Below the pieces are notes generated by a model. That model did no database searches. It was not told the origin of the DNA and was given only the letters and a program-made list of their open reading frames with translations. From Termitomyces sp. T153 (taxonomy: Eukaryota; Basidiomycota; Agaricomycetes; Agaricales; Lyophyllaceae), in the NCBI GenBank assembly GCA_018296165.2, contig JACKQL020000018.1:620001-684000 (forward strand): a DNA stretch of 64,000 nt, read 5' to 3'. Shown one piece after another: positions 11,140 to 20,594 of this stretch (positions within the stretch are counted from its first letter, which is position 1; each line of letters opens with the position of its first letter). The position numbers and the translations under genes were made by a program.

Positions 11140-13400
11140 GGGCACATGCATCTTATGTGGTGAGCAGGGACATTTCATTGGTAGCTTCCCTAAATTCCAG
11201 GTGATGGGATGTGCTGTGACTATCAGTTTACAGAAAACAACTCAATGGTTTAGATCATGAAGACACACTAAATTGTGGATTAGACACTGATGTCTTCTCT
11301 GCCCTCGCTGCAATCCTCTGTGCAATAGTACCCTCTCTGGACACCCTCCCAGCACATCTCCAATTGCAATCCTCCCACACCCTTCTTCTCCACACCAACT
11401 TCTCTTTCTCTGCTAGCTCCATCCCCACTCTGGTCAACAGCAGTGCCACCAACAAGTTCATTGATGAATCCCTGGTGGTGCTTTCTCCTCAAAACCTCTG
11501 ATGCCTTCCCACCCCTATCCTCCTCAAACTCTTTGACAGCAACCTGACCTCCACTCAAGACATAACTCATTGTGTGGAAAGACTATGATCTTTGCCAATA
11601 GATGATGACAGGACCTCCAGCTACTAGTCACCAAGCTACATGCCTCTGCCCCTGTTGTTCTAGGTTTCTCATGGCTTTGCACCACCAATTCCTGCATTGA
11701 CTGGCCCAGTCTGACCCTCCACCTCAGCCAGAATAGCCCAATCAACTTTAGACTAGTCTCCTTTGATGTCTCATCCTACTCCAAGGGCCCCAAAGACACA
11801 ACTGACATTCTCTGGACCCCTCCACAGCTCCATTCAAATTCAACACAATCATCCATTATCAACATCCAACTTGACAACTCCCTAACAGTCCTCCCCACTC
11901 TTGTTGACAGCAGAGCCTCTGGCACCTTTGTCAGTAACCAGCTTGATCTCCCTCATGACACCCTTGACAAACTTCTCAAGCTCCAACTCTTTGATGGAAG
12001 CCCCACCTCAACTGGAATCACTCAATACCACAACAGTGCCCTCATCCTCAGTAACAAACTAAGATTCCAAGCTGGCTCCTTGTTACCCAACTTCCAGAGT
12101 CAATCTTGATTGTGCTTGGACTTCCCTAGTTGCATGATGTCAGCCCCAACATCAAGTGGAAGGACCTCTCCATGCAGTTTCCAGGCTCCAAAGCAAGTCT
12201 TGCAGCTACCATTCCTCTCCACCTCCAGCCCACCTCAAACACTGATGTCCCCAACCTCAATTCCAGCAGCTCTAGAGCAACCCAAACCCTCTTGACCCTC
12301 AAGGATGACCAAGAAAGGGAGGAAAGCACACCTCTGCCCCTTGGACAAAACTCAATGGCTTCCTCCCAACATTTCTAAGAATCAATATGAAGGCCTGCAG
12401 TACCCTGACCAACAATATCAGACAACTCTGGATGCCCCCACCACAACTTCAGACTCTGCCACCACCACTCCAACACCTGCCCCCATTGATCCAGAACTTG
12501 ACATCAAAATCATTGGCACCATCCCCTTTGTATGCATTTTGCAAGACAGAACCCCCACCTACCAGCTTCAAATCATGCCAGCCCTACTAGAGGAACACCT
12601 ATGTGCAGGAACTACTCCACTGGAACAAAAGACAGGAACAAATCCTACACAGTAGTTCCCCCAGAGTATCATGAATTCATTGACATGTTCTCTGAAGGAA
12701 GCACAAAAAGAACTTCTCCCAAACTGCTCCTACAATCACAATATTGATCTCAAAGAAGGCACCTCCCCCCTTTGGCAAGATCTACAACATGTCCAGGATC
12801 AAACTCCAGGCCCTAAAAGACTACCTTGACAACATGCTTGGCAAAGGCTTTATATGCCCCTTAATCTCCACTGCTGATGCTCTGGTTCTGTTTGCCAAGA
12901 AGAAGGACAGGTCTCTCCAGCTCTGCATGGACTACTGGGGTCTCAACAAAGTCACAAAAAAAGAACTGGTATCCTCTTCCCTTGATCAAAGACCTTGTTG
13001 ACTGCCTCCACAGCACCAAGCTCTACACTAAAATAGACCTCCACTCTGGCTATAACAATGTCTGGATTGCTCCAGGGCATAAATAGAAGACCATCTTCCA
13101 CACCCACTACAGCCTTTTTGAGTATCTTGTAATGCCCTTTGGAATGACTAACTCCCCTACCACCTTCTAGTACTTCATGAACAACATCTTCCATGACATG
13201 AATGATGTTTTTGTTATTGTGTATCTGAACAACATTCTGATCTACTCAAACTCACTGGAGGAACATCCAGAGCATGTCTGCTGCATTTTAGAACAACTCT
13301 GGGAATACCACCTCCACACCAAACCCAAGAAATGCTCCTTCCACACTGTGGAGGTCAAATACCTTGGAGTTAATGTCACCCTGGACAGAATATGCATGGA
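11140..13400 (+). pseudogene. gypsy pol remnant: zinc knuckle, two protease-like modules, reverse transcriptase
   Basis: At about 11147 a zinc knuckle reads CILCGEQGHFIGSF; the last cysteine position holds Phe. At about 11425 a protease-like active site reads TLVNSSATNKFID, with Asn in place of the catalytic Asp, followed by a VVLGFSWL motif (about 11675). A second protease-like module follows (TLVDSRASGTFVSNQLDLPH, about 11900, Asp kept) and ends in LIVLGLP (about 12110). The reverse transcriptase (about 12745-13400) shows FAKKKDRSLQLCMDYWGLNK, YTKIDLHSGYNNVWIAPGH and MPFGMTNSPTTF, each interrupted by stops or frame changes. Its catalytic box reads YLNNIL instead of YLDDIL. It is dead. Confidence 0.8.
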
Positions 13401-13539
13401 CCCTGAACCATTCAGTGGTAATCCCCCCTCAGCATTTGCCATGCTGATTATGAATGAACAAGGAATCCTCCACCAAATCAGAAACACACCCCCAGACCCC
13501 TTCTTCACCCAGCACAACCCCTGCAACAACTCTGCCAAC

Positions 13540-13760
13540 AAGCCAGCAGTTGACCAACTCTTCATGCTATCTCCAGACTATCAACTTCTACTCTGGGAAG
13601 GACATATTTATGCTCTGGACCACAAGTCACCTCAACATACTCTGGCAGCATCACAATTACAAAATCTGAGGACACCTAAGAATTTGTAAGACTCTCCAGC
13701 TCATCTCCTGAACTTTGGCCCAAGGGCAGCCAGAGAATCAGCACAATGCTTACTATAGAC
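13540..13760 (+). pseudogene. gypsy integrase N-terminal zinc-binding fragment
   Basis: Reads EGHIYALDHKSPQH then ILWQHHNYKI, a stop, and GHLRICKTLQLIS. This matches the H2C2 zinc-binding head of gypsy integrases (HHD..GH.G..KT). It follows the reverse transcriptase without the RNase H region. The integrase core is not seen. Confidence 0.5.
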
Positions 13761-14510
13761 CACCATTCTCAGACAACTGGGCCCCACCTCCCTGGAGCTT
13801 GACCCTGCCCCACCAGGTATGCTCTTGCCCCCCAATTTGAAATCCAGCCCCTGCATTGGGAACTTGCTGGACCCAACCTCAAACATCTCCAATGAGCTCT
13901 TAGGGAGGACCACATGACCCTTCTCCTTGACTACTGGTGCTGGAACCACTGAGTTGTCTTCTGCCAACTCATTGTCCTCATCCCCTTCCTCCAGCACAAA
14001 CTCTAAGAACTCTCTAGGGATGTGGGCCCACAGTCCAACCCAATGACAGGTGGATGATTATGACCTTTATCCAAGCCTGTGAGGCAGTAATCCCCCAACT
14101 GGAGCCCACCAGCACCCTCCTGACTCCTGCCCCACCCTTGAACTCTCCACCTACCCCACTCTGCCCAAAACAAACATCAGAGGTGCCAGTTGTGGCACTT
14201 GTCACATACATTGTGGGCCCAGCACAAGCCCAGCTCCAGAGGGGAGGACATACAGTTGTTCCCATGGAGCATGCAATCCTGACACTGAGACAGATTAGTA
14301 GAGCCCTGAGATGCAAGGATATGCTTACCATAGCATTGACCATGCATCACTCCCTAGTGAGGATCATGGCAGACATGGCTGGGAGCAAAACACACAAACC
14401 AATCACTGGAGGCCATGGCAACCTTATCAATCCATGACAGCAATCTCTGGAGAACCCATGGCTGACCCCCCACACATGCCTCAAGAATCTTGGCATTGAA
14501 GGGGTGGTAC
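13761..14510. other. unassigned 3' internal part of the gypsy element
   Basis: Open frames on both strands (for example plus strand 14054-14437) are products of C-rich, CG-free DNA and show no recognisable domain. The end carries the purine tract next to the following LTR. Confidence 0.4.
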
Positions 14511-15120
14511 TGTTATGACCCTCCATGGTCCTTGGCCCCTTGCCCAGTTCCCTGACTACTTTTCCTGAATGACCTGCCCAATCTCTGCCATCAATCCCAC
14601 CATAATAGCCCACTATCAACCCATCAATTCTGCATCAACAACCTTTTCCATTTATATAGGTGAAACCCCCAGACTTACTCCGCAGAAACCCCACATCCAT
14701 CCCACACTTGTCTGAGACCTCCAGTGGTGCTGCCAACCTTGTTTTGGCACTGCCACCCTGCTCCCAGTCTTGGAACCCAGCTTCAACCTCAGTGCCATGC
14801 CCCATACTCACATCCAACCCCTAAACTACTCCAAGGACCTCAAAAGCTCTACCATAAGTACCATACCACTTTAGTCAGTACCTTACAATATTGCCTATTT
14901 TCTATGTATGTTTCCTAGCCTCAGTTTCCCAGCACTATCTGTTTCTCAGCCTGATTCATTTCTCAGCATTTATCCCATATTGACCTATTACTCCAAAATT
15001 TGTTAACCCTAATCTCCAACAAAACTCCAGCTTGATTCCTAAGTCCTCCAACCTCAATCAGCAACTAGTGGGTTGCTTGCTCTACAGTGAGAGAACCCCT
15101 GGAGTCAGTTGGACCTAACA
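14511..15120 (+). repeat. second LTR-like sequence, unlike the 5' LTR
   Basis: It begins TGTTATGACCC after a purine-rich stretch and ends GACCTAACA, with inverted tips TGTTA/TAACA, about 610 bases. The first bases and the final GAGTCAGTTGGACCTAACA resemble the ends of the 7510-8705 LTR, but the body does not align by eye and is half as long. It is either a diverged, deleted 3' LTR or a different but related LTR family. Confidence 0.5.
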
Positions 15121-15460
15121 GCTGTTTATGCCTAGTGACATAAATAGTGGGGTGTGAGTAGAGTCAAAGAGTTTGAAATATAGAGATCAAGAGCCTCATG
15201 ACACAGGAGGGTTGGCAGAGATGGGCAGGTTGTGTTGACAGGCAAGGGACAAGCTACCAGGCTGCTAGGACACCCTCAAAGAGCATGAGGGTCTAAGACT
15301 GATTTGTTATGTGTATGAACCATATTTCAGTGTGGTGGGTGGTGGGAAGAACATGAACTTACAGCCTCAGAGTCTGTCACAGTGGGAGGGAGTAACTGAA
15401 GATGTAAGCCATTCAACATGGATCTATGCATTGACCAAATGTGACCATGGAGCAAATGAC
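15121..15460. other. CpG-free intergenic spacer
   Basis: No gene or known element seen. It lies between the second LTR-like sequence and the short tandem repeat. Confidence 0.4.
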
Positions 15461-15560
15461 TAAGAGAGACCAGTCCAATATAAGAGAGACCAGTCCAATA
15501 TAAGAGAGACCAGTCCAATATAAGAGAGACCAGTCCAATATAAGAGAGACCAGTCCAATA
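15461..15560. repeat. five perfect tandem copies of a 20-base unit
   Basis: TAAGAGAGACCAGTCCAATA occurs five times in a row without a single difference. It is CG-free and lies 22 bases inside the right edge of CpG-erased block 1. Confidence 0.95.
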
Positions 15561-15796
15561 ACAAAATCAAAGGTACCATGGTCGGGAGCAGCGGCGGTGG
15601 CAGTGGCGGTGACCCGGTGACACTGGAGCAACACTGAACAGCTCCACCGAACGCTTTTTACCAACAAATTTCGACGTTCCGTGTCATTCTGCTTGAATTC
15701 GTCATGCCGAAGGTGGCCACATCAACAGAGTTACGACACAATGATACATGATACGTTCCTCGTTAATTCTCAAGAATGGGAGGCCCGACTTATCAG

Positions 15797-17453
15797 TCAT
15801 ACTTCCATGTCCACATCTTTGTTCTCCTGCAGCTCGGACTCCTCGGTCTGTTCTACACCTATACTTCCTGCTGGTCGCCATACACTCCCCGAAGTTGCCT
15901 TCCACAGCCGAACACGTCCATCGTTTCCTGTGGACGAGAGGACCGTGCTATATCCAAACTTAAGTTGATGGCAGGACGAAAAGATAGAAATCGGACTTAC
16001 CCAGTGATGTTCCATTCCACTCTGCCAATAGCTGACCTTGAAAATGACGCACAACTATGTAAATCCATCAATTTTTCAGACTAAACATCACCTACTTGTG
16101 TTGATCGAAATCAGCCACGACACTCGCAGTCCACTTGCCCTCTTCGTCGTCGTCTTCCCTATCGAGATCTTCGCCTGGTCTGACGCGCCAGATACGAACG
16201 CAGCCGTCACGACTGCCAGTGGCAATAAGGTGATATGAGCGCCCACAAGAAGGGGCCCATGAAACGGAAGTGACAGAAAAGGTTGGTGGAGCGGGTACAG
16301 CACCTTCGACAGTTGGCATGTTGCCTTCATGTGAAGATGAAGATGTCTGTGGAGTAGGGGTAGGGTCAAGGGTGAGAATGACCGTAGGCCGACGAGAAGG
16401 AGTAAGTTGGATGATCTATTATATGTCAACCTGTGAATTCGCATCACGTAAGTTATATATATATGCACACCTTCACGACACCGTCAATTCCAGAAGCGGT
16501 AGCGATGAGCTCGCCCCAGTATCGGTCTTTGCACCATGAGATGCACCAGCCGCCGTCTGCTTCGCGATTGCCTGAGCCTGAACGGATCGAAGTCTGGTGA
16601 GTAGTGGCCGCACTTTGTTGAAGATTCTGTTGCAAAGCTTGGGTGACAAGAGAAGCGTTGGTACCGTCAAGTGTCGCGTTTATTTGTGTGGGCGTAGCCA
16701 CAGCGGCGGTATGAGCACGGGTGTGAAGTGACGGTGATCCAGATGAAGAAAGGTTTTGCACGTCTAGTTCTTCAGAGAGCTGCCAGGTAGATATCGACGG
16801 CTGCTCGATGCACTCATATATTCGCAATGAATTATCAGACGCAATTGTTGCCTTTGTATAGTGAACAACAAGATTATCTTTCTGGAGCTGGAGCACTCAC
16901 AAGCTTGAGCCCAAAGTGATGAGGTGCAAACTCTACCGCTCTAACTGTTCCCCGTGCATCCGTCAAAACTGCTCTTTCGATCCAACGCGAGGTTGAGGGC
17001 TGCGGCTGCGCTGAGGTGCCGCCACTCCCGCTTCCACTTGTCTGTTGCGAAGATTCCGATTGTCCCGACGGTAAACTCTGTTCCCAGACCTTGACAGACC
17101 TATCGAAAGATGAAGATGCGATAATAGAGCCAAATTCTGGGTGTGCCCAGCTTAGTTTCGATACAGGCGCGTCATGAGCCTTTTTTTGTGAGTATTGGGA
17201 GGCTAGCCATGATCAAAATACATACCTTCCAATCGTCTTCTACTGACCAAGATCCGCTCGCCTCATCTAGATGCCATACTTTAATCCTGAATGGTAAAGA
17301 GACACTCATAAGCATCCCGAAAAGACAGACAAACGCGCTCAGTATTCACCGTTGATCCAGACTACAGGTGGCCAGTCGAAGACCATAGAAATCGTAAGAC
17401 GCGTCGGTCACCAAGTCGCTATGCGCATTTTGTATCAGTCCAGTCTGTATCAT
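15797..17453 (-). CDS. SEH1: nucleoporin SEH1 homologue (WD40 repeat protein)
   Basis: A seven-or-so-exon minus-strand gene. The N-terminus (ATG at 17453-17451, MIQTGLIQNAHSDLVTDASY) is followed by FYGLRLATCSLDQR and KVWHLDE. Further blades read FGSIIASSSFDRSVKVWEQ, ATIASDNSLRIYE, SYHLIATGSRDGCVRIWRV and, across an intron (VEWNITG joined to TVLSSTGNDGRVRLWK), the last SEH1 blade. SEH1 is a six-bladed open propeller shared by the Nup107-160 (Y) complex of the nuclear pore and the SEA/GATOR2 complex that controls TORC1. The DGRVRLWK and SWA-x-GRSYHLIATG patterns are typical. A low-complexity Gln/Ala/Thr loop (about 16580-16780) is longer than in yeast. All exons appear intact although block 1 ends only about 215 bases downstream. 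Confidence 0.9.
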
Positions 17454-18194
17454 CCTGGTATGAAAACACTGATGTGGAAAACGCTGATGTGACACCCAGT
17501 GACAAGTCGAAACTTTGCTTGCAAAACATAGGCCCTTCTTCGACTGATCTTCTCAGCGACTCACGAAACAACGAACCTTGTACATCTGATCCCTATACAA
17601 CGTTGTAATGCGACTGGTCCGATACGAGACGCTATCGAATTTGAATCATTCCATTCACAACGGAGGCTATGTAAGCCACTGAAGCTAGAAATACTTGACA
17701 TCAAACAAGATCCTCCCTGGAATCTAGTCTTGCCATGGTCTGATGCTCCGACTCTGAATTCCGCATGATCACATCTGTTGGGCGGTAATAACTGCGAGCG
17801 TATTGCCACCATTGACGTCTTCGTATGCTTACTCGACAGGTCATGCGGAACGTGGATGACTTTTCTAGCATTGGAAATGCGACATCTGTTGGCAAATCTT
17901 GCAGCTAAGCTCCCCATTTTGAGCAACACAGTTTATTTATGGGTCATTGGATTCGTAAGGTCTGCGGCCCTGCAAACTTTCATCGAGCTTCTACCTCGGA
18001 AGTTCTGTGAGTAGGCAATATACTGCCTCAGTGAGCAAAAACATTCTTGGTGCGTCGTCTGATCCATGGACTTCTCTTCAATCTGGTCCTGTCAATAGAC
18101 GGCCTCGTCCGTCAATTTCTAAGTCTCGACTCTTCGACGAACCTGCCTCCAATCGATAAAAGCCACCTTTTCATGCCTTAGATCCACAGCAAAA
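17454..18194. promoter_or_regulatory. divergent intergenic promoter region
   Basis: It separates SEH1 (minus) from the small secreted protein gene (plus). A TATA-like GATAAAAG lies at about 18155, some 40 bases before the ATG at 18195. Open frames on the minus strand here show no domain. Confidence 0.5.
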
Positions 18195-18814
18195 ATGAAA
18201 TTCGCCCTCGCATTTGTTTCTGCTCTCATTGTGATTTTCCAGACCTCCGCTCTGGTCCTCAGCAGGGACAACACGACTACGAACGCTGAAGTCATCCCTC
18301 GTTCTTTACCACCATAGATGCGGTACTTAAATGTTTCCAGGACGAAGCTTCAGCGGTGGCGGCGGCATGCAGCGATCCAAGGTCTACTCTCCCCCTCTGG
18401 CGAGCCTGGAGGGGTGCAAGTACAGATCACTTTTACACGCTCAATGCTGATGAAATGCAAAATGCCGTAACGAGATTCGGATACCAAGGAGAGGGTATCA
18501 CAGGGTACCTTTTTACTGTCTCTCAGACAGGCAATGTTCCTTTATATCGGCTGTATCATCCGGGGATGCAGGATCATTTCTACACCACTAGCGCACCAGA
18601 GAGGGACAATGCCATTCGCTTTTCTGGGTATACATATGAAGGAATTGCGGGGTTTTGTTACCCCGACACATCGTGTGGCGGACGTCCTTTGTATCGCTCG
18701 TGGAATCCTTCTGCGAGTGACCATTTCTATACTATGTCTGAGGCCGAAAAGAACAATGCACAAGCAGGAGGATGGAGCTATGAAGGGGTCGCTTGTTATG
18801 TGTACCCTTACTGA
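18195..18814 (+). CDS. small secreted protein with DUF5648-like repeats
   Basis: Exon 1 (18195-18290) encodes a signal peptide: MKFALAFVSALIVIFQTSAL then a short linker. A 50-base intron (18291-18340, acceptor TTTCCAG) leads to exon 2, giving about 189 residues. The mature part has three tandem repeats of about 45 residues with the pattern PLYR.W.....DHFYT....E...A....GY..EGI. First repeat: LWRAWRGASTDHFYTLNADE; second: YRLYHPGMQDHFYTTSAPER; third: YRSWNPSASDHFYTMSEAEK. This matches the DUF5648 repeat found in many secreted mushroom proteins, often alone or beside hydrolases; the biochemical role is unknown. The donor GTCATC is not the usual GTRNGT, so the exon 1 edge is slightly uncertain, but the signal peptide and phase fit. 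Confidence 0.8.
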
Positions 18815-20228
18815 AATGGAATCGGTAAGCCTCACTTGTCAATTTTGTTGTTCTGCTATCCACTGACGCTCAAATAATTTAGCTCCTCGGACAGAATTGT
18901 AGGACTCCTGGAACGACGGATAATTCATTGTTCATATATTGTAACTGTTGTCCGAGTGGTCAATGACTGGTTTCAAAGCTTCGTGGACTCTTACCGTATT
19001 TTTGGTGACACTAGTACCGTTCGAGCACCCTCAGTGACGACTGAGCCCAATAAACTCTATGCCGACAAAAGAATACTAATGGGTACTAATAATAATATGT
19101 TGGTTTCACCATAACATTACTCCTCAAAGCCTCTGTCGGATCCATTTGGTAGTGTGGTATTCATTTGGTACTTCACGACCATCCAAAAAATATACTTCAC
19201 GTGAAAGTGTAGAAAGACTCCGACTTCCAGGTTGTCAAACCATCAAAGGTGAGCGTCAGATTATGTCTTCTACAAGTGACTTTGATCTTCTCGCTGCGAA
19301 CATAGGCCGGTTTTGAAGGGATACAGTTATCACCAAATGCCTTTCTGGAATTTGATTACTACCTTGAATTGAGTGTCGTCAGGAGCTCGAGCTCCTTCCA
19401 CTCATGGGCATGCAACAAGACCACGACTTACGGTGTAATGGCTTTGCCTTCTTAATTGGTGCCTTCAGTGTTTGAATTCATCATTCATCAGGAGGTGCTT
19501 GTTTGTGTGCAGACTGGGTTACTTCTCGAGGATATGAACAGGATTCTATGCGCTTTTTCTGCAGCTGTTACCACATCTATCATCACTTCCTGATCATGTG
19601 GGCCATTGGAGGATATTTTATTCCAAAAGCGGATGAAAGGTGCAAACGGGTTTCTAGGTCTTTCAACGATTGGTGGAATAAGATACCATTACCAGAGATC
19701 CGAGAGTACCGTCCTTTGAATCGATCTCTGAGTGTACAAATTCATCCTCCGTTTTTTCAAGCAGATAAAATTCAGCTCGAAGTTCAGAGACTCGCCGACT
19801 CGGGGTATCAGACCGAAAAAGGTGTACAGACTATATACCCGTGGCTGTGCAGCATACAGCAGCAATAGCATGAGTACATACCCCAAGACACGAGAACCCT
19901 AGCTCGGGCAACAAGGCTCTAGCTCCCGGTCGTATATCTTCTGACCTGCCTTGTTCATGCTGAGGCCATATCTTACGCGAGCATGAGGAAGACAATTAAT
20001 ATGCCATCTCTTTTGCCCTCGTCAGATCTGAGTACTGTACGTGTTCGAACATTCAGTTTGTGGAATCGACGTCTTATCAGCTTTAGAATATTTGCTGTTC
20101 GCTAGCCTATAAAAGGATCTCGATCTTTCACATGTTTTCATCGTAACCGACAGGAATCACTCGAAAATCACTCTGGAGGACTTGTCATTGTTGTATACAT
20201 ACACAATCAAGGAGGCTCCTAACATAGT
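18815..20228. other. intergenic region, no gene recognised
   Basis: Holds the 3' end of the secreted protein gene and about 1.3 kb without a supported gene. The longest plus-strand frame (19503-19868) shows no domain or splice signals. Confidence 0.45.
20108..20116 (+). promoter_or_regulatory. TATA box-like site
   Basis: TATAAAAGG in a TATA-type promoter context, facing rightward into the 3' end of the interrupted zinc-finger gene. No start codon follows within 170 bases, so a non-coding or antisense transcript, or nothing, is possible. Confidence 0.3.
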
Positions 20229-20310
20229 TTAACAAATAGAGAGAATAAGATCATCGAGAGACGAACTAGGGCCCAAAACGGAGGGGTTCGGTGTTGAAGA
20301 TGGGCACTGC
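20229..20310 (-). pseudogene. C2H2 zinc-finger gene, C-terminal tail cut off by the copia insertion
   Basis: If the copia element and one copy of its ACTGC target are removed, the reading frame coming from 25002 continues here in phase. It reads a Ser/Pro-rich tail (CPSSTPNPSVLGPSSSLDDL) and ends LILSIC with TAA at 20229-20231. This part keeps its CG dinucleotides, for example near 20255, 20262, 20279 and 20289, unlike the rest of the gene. The host gene therefore originally ran off this tail and was split by the element. Confidence 0.6.
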
Positions 20311-20571
20311 TGACGAACGGACGTCTTGGATGTGCGCGAGGAAGGTCGTAGTCAGCGCGGGAGGCGATGGTAAAATCTTAACTGGAGTTCAACGAGAACG
20401 GTTTAATGTATTAGATATATAAGGACACAATACAATTTACTATGCTCACCTGGAGTTCAACGAGAACGGTTGAACTCCATGTGGGCGATCGCAGTACGAA
20501 AAACTCAAATAGTTTGTAACTGTTAGTATTGGGGGTCTAGATGCAATGACGATCGAGAAATACTTTCGTCA
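20311..20571 (-). repeat. copia LTR, unmutated copy (3' LTR)
   Basis: 261 bases, TGACGAA...TTCGTCA, with 19 CG dinucleotides. It contains ATATATAAGG near 20416 and a repeated phrase GGAGTTCAACGAGAACGGTT (twice, 69 bases apart). It is the control for the mutated copy at 24736-24996. Confidence 0.95.
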
Positions 20572-20594
20572 CTCCCACTTGACGAGATCTTCAA

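Larger units (their letters stand above)
8706..14510 (+). mobile_element. degenerate Ty3/gypsy retrotransposon, internal region
   Basis: Between two LTR-like sequences lie decayed gag and pol remnants in the order gag, zinc knuckle, protease-like modules, reverse transcriptase, then a short integrase N-terminal piece. RNase H is missing, so an internal deletion removed the region after the reverse transcriptase. Frames are broken by many stops and by D-to-N changes that fit CG loss. A GAAGGGGTGG purine stretch just before 14511 looks like the polypurine tract. No intact protein can be made. Confidence 0.8.
6896..15582. other. CpG-erased block 1 (about 8.7 kb)
   Basis: Reading both flanks, the last CG on the left is at 6895 and the first on the right is at 15583, just inside a CG-rich stretch (GCGGCGGTGGCAG). 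Between them only two CG dinucleotides were found by eye (11306 and 14681), although C and G are abundant and C is locally very frequent. TG and CA are correspondingly plentiful. The block covers a copia fragment, the whole gypsy element, both LTR-like sequences and a short tandem repeat. It stops about 215 bases before the SEH1 stop codon. Confidence 0.85.

Noticed and set aside
17561..17929. Minus-strand frame of 122 codons upstream of SEH1
   Set aside because: It lies in the divergent promoter, with no motif and no matching splice pattern.
19503..19868. Plus-strand frame of 121 codons
   Set aside because: No recognisable domain or promoter and splice context; treated as chance.
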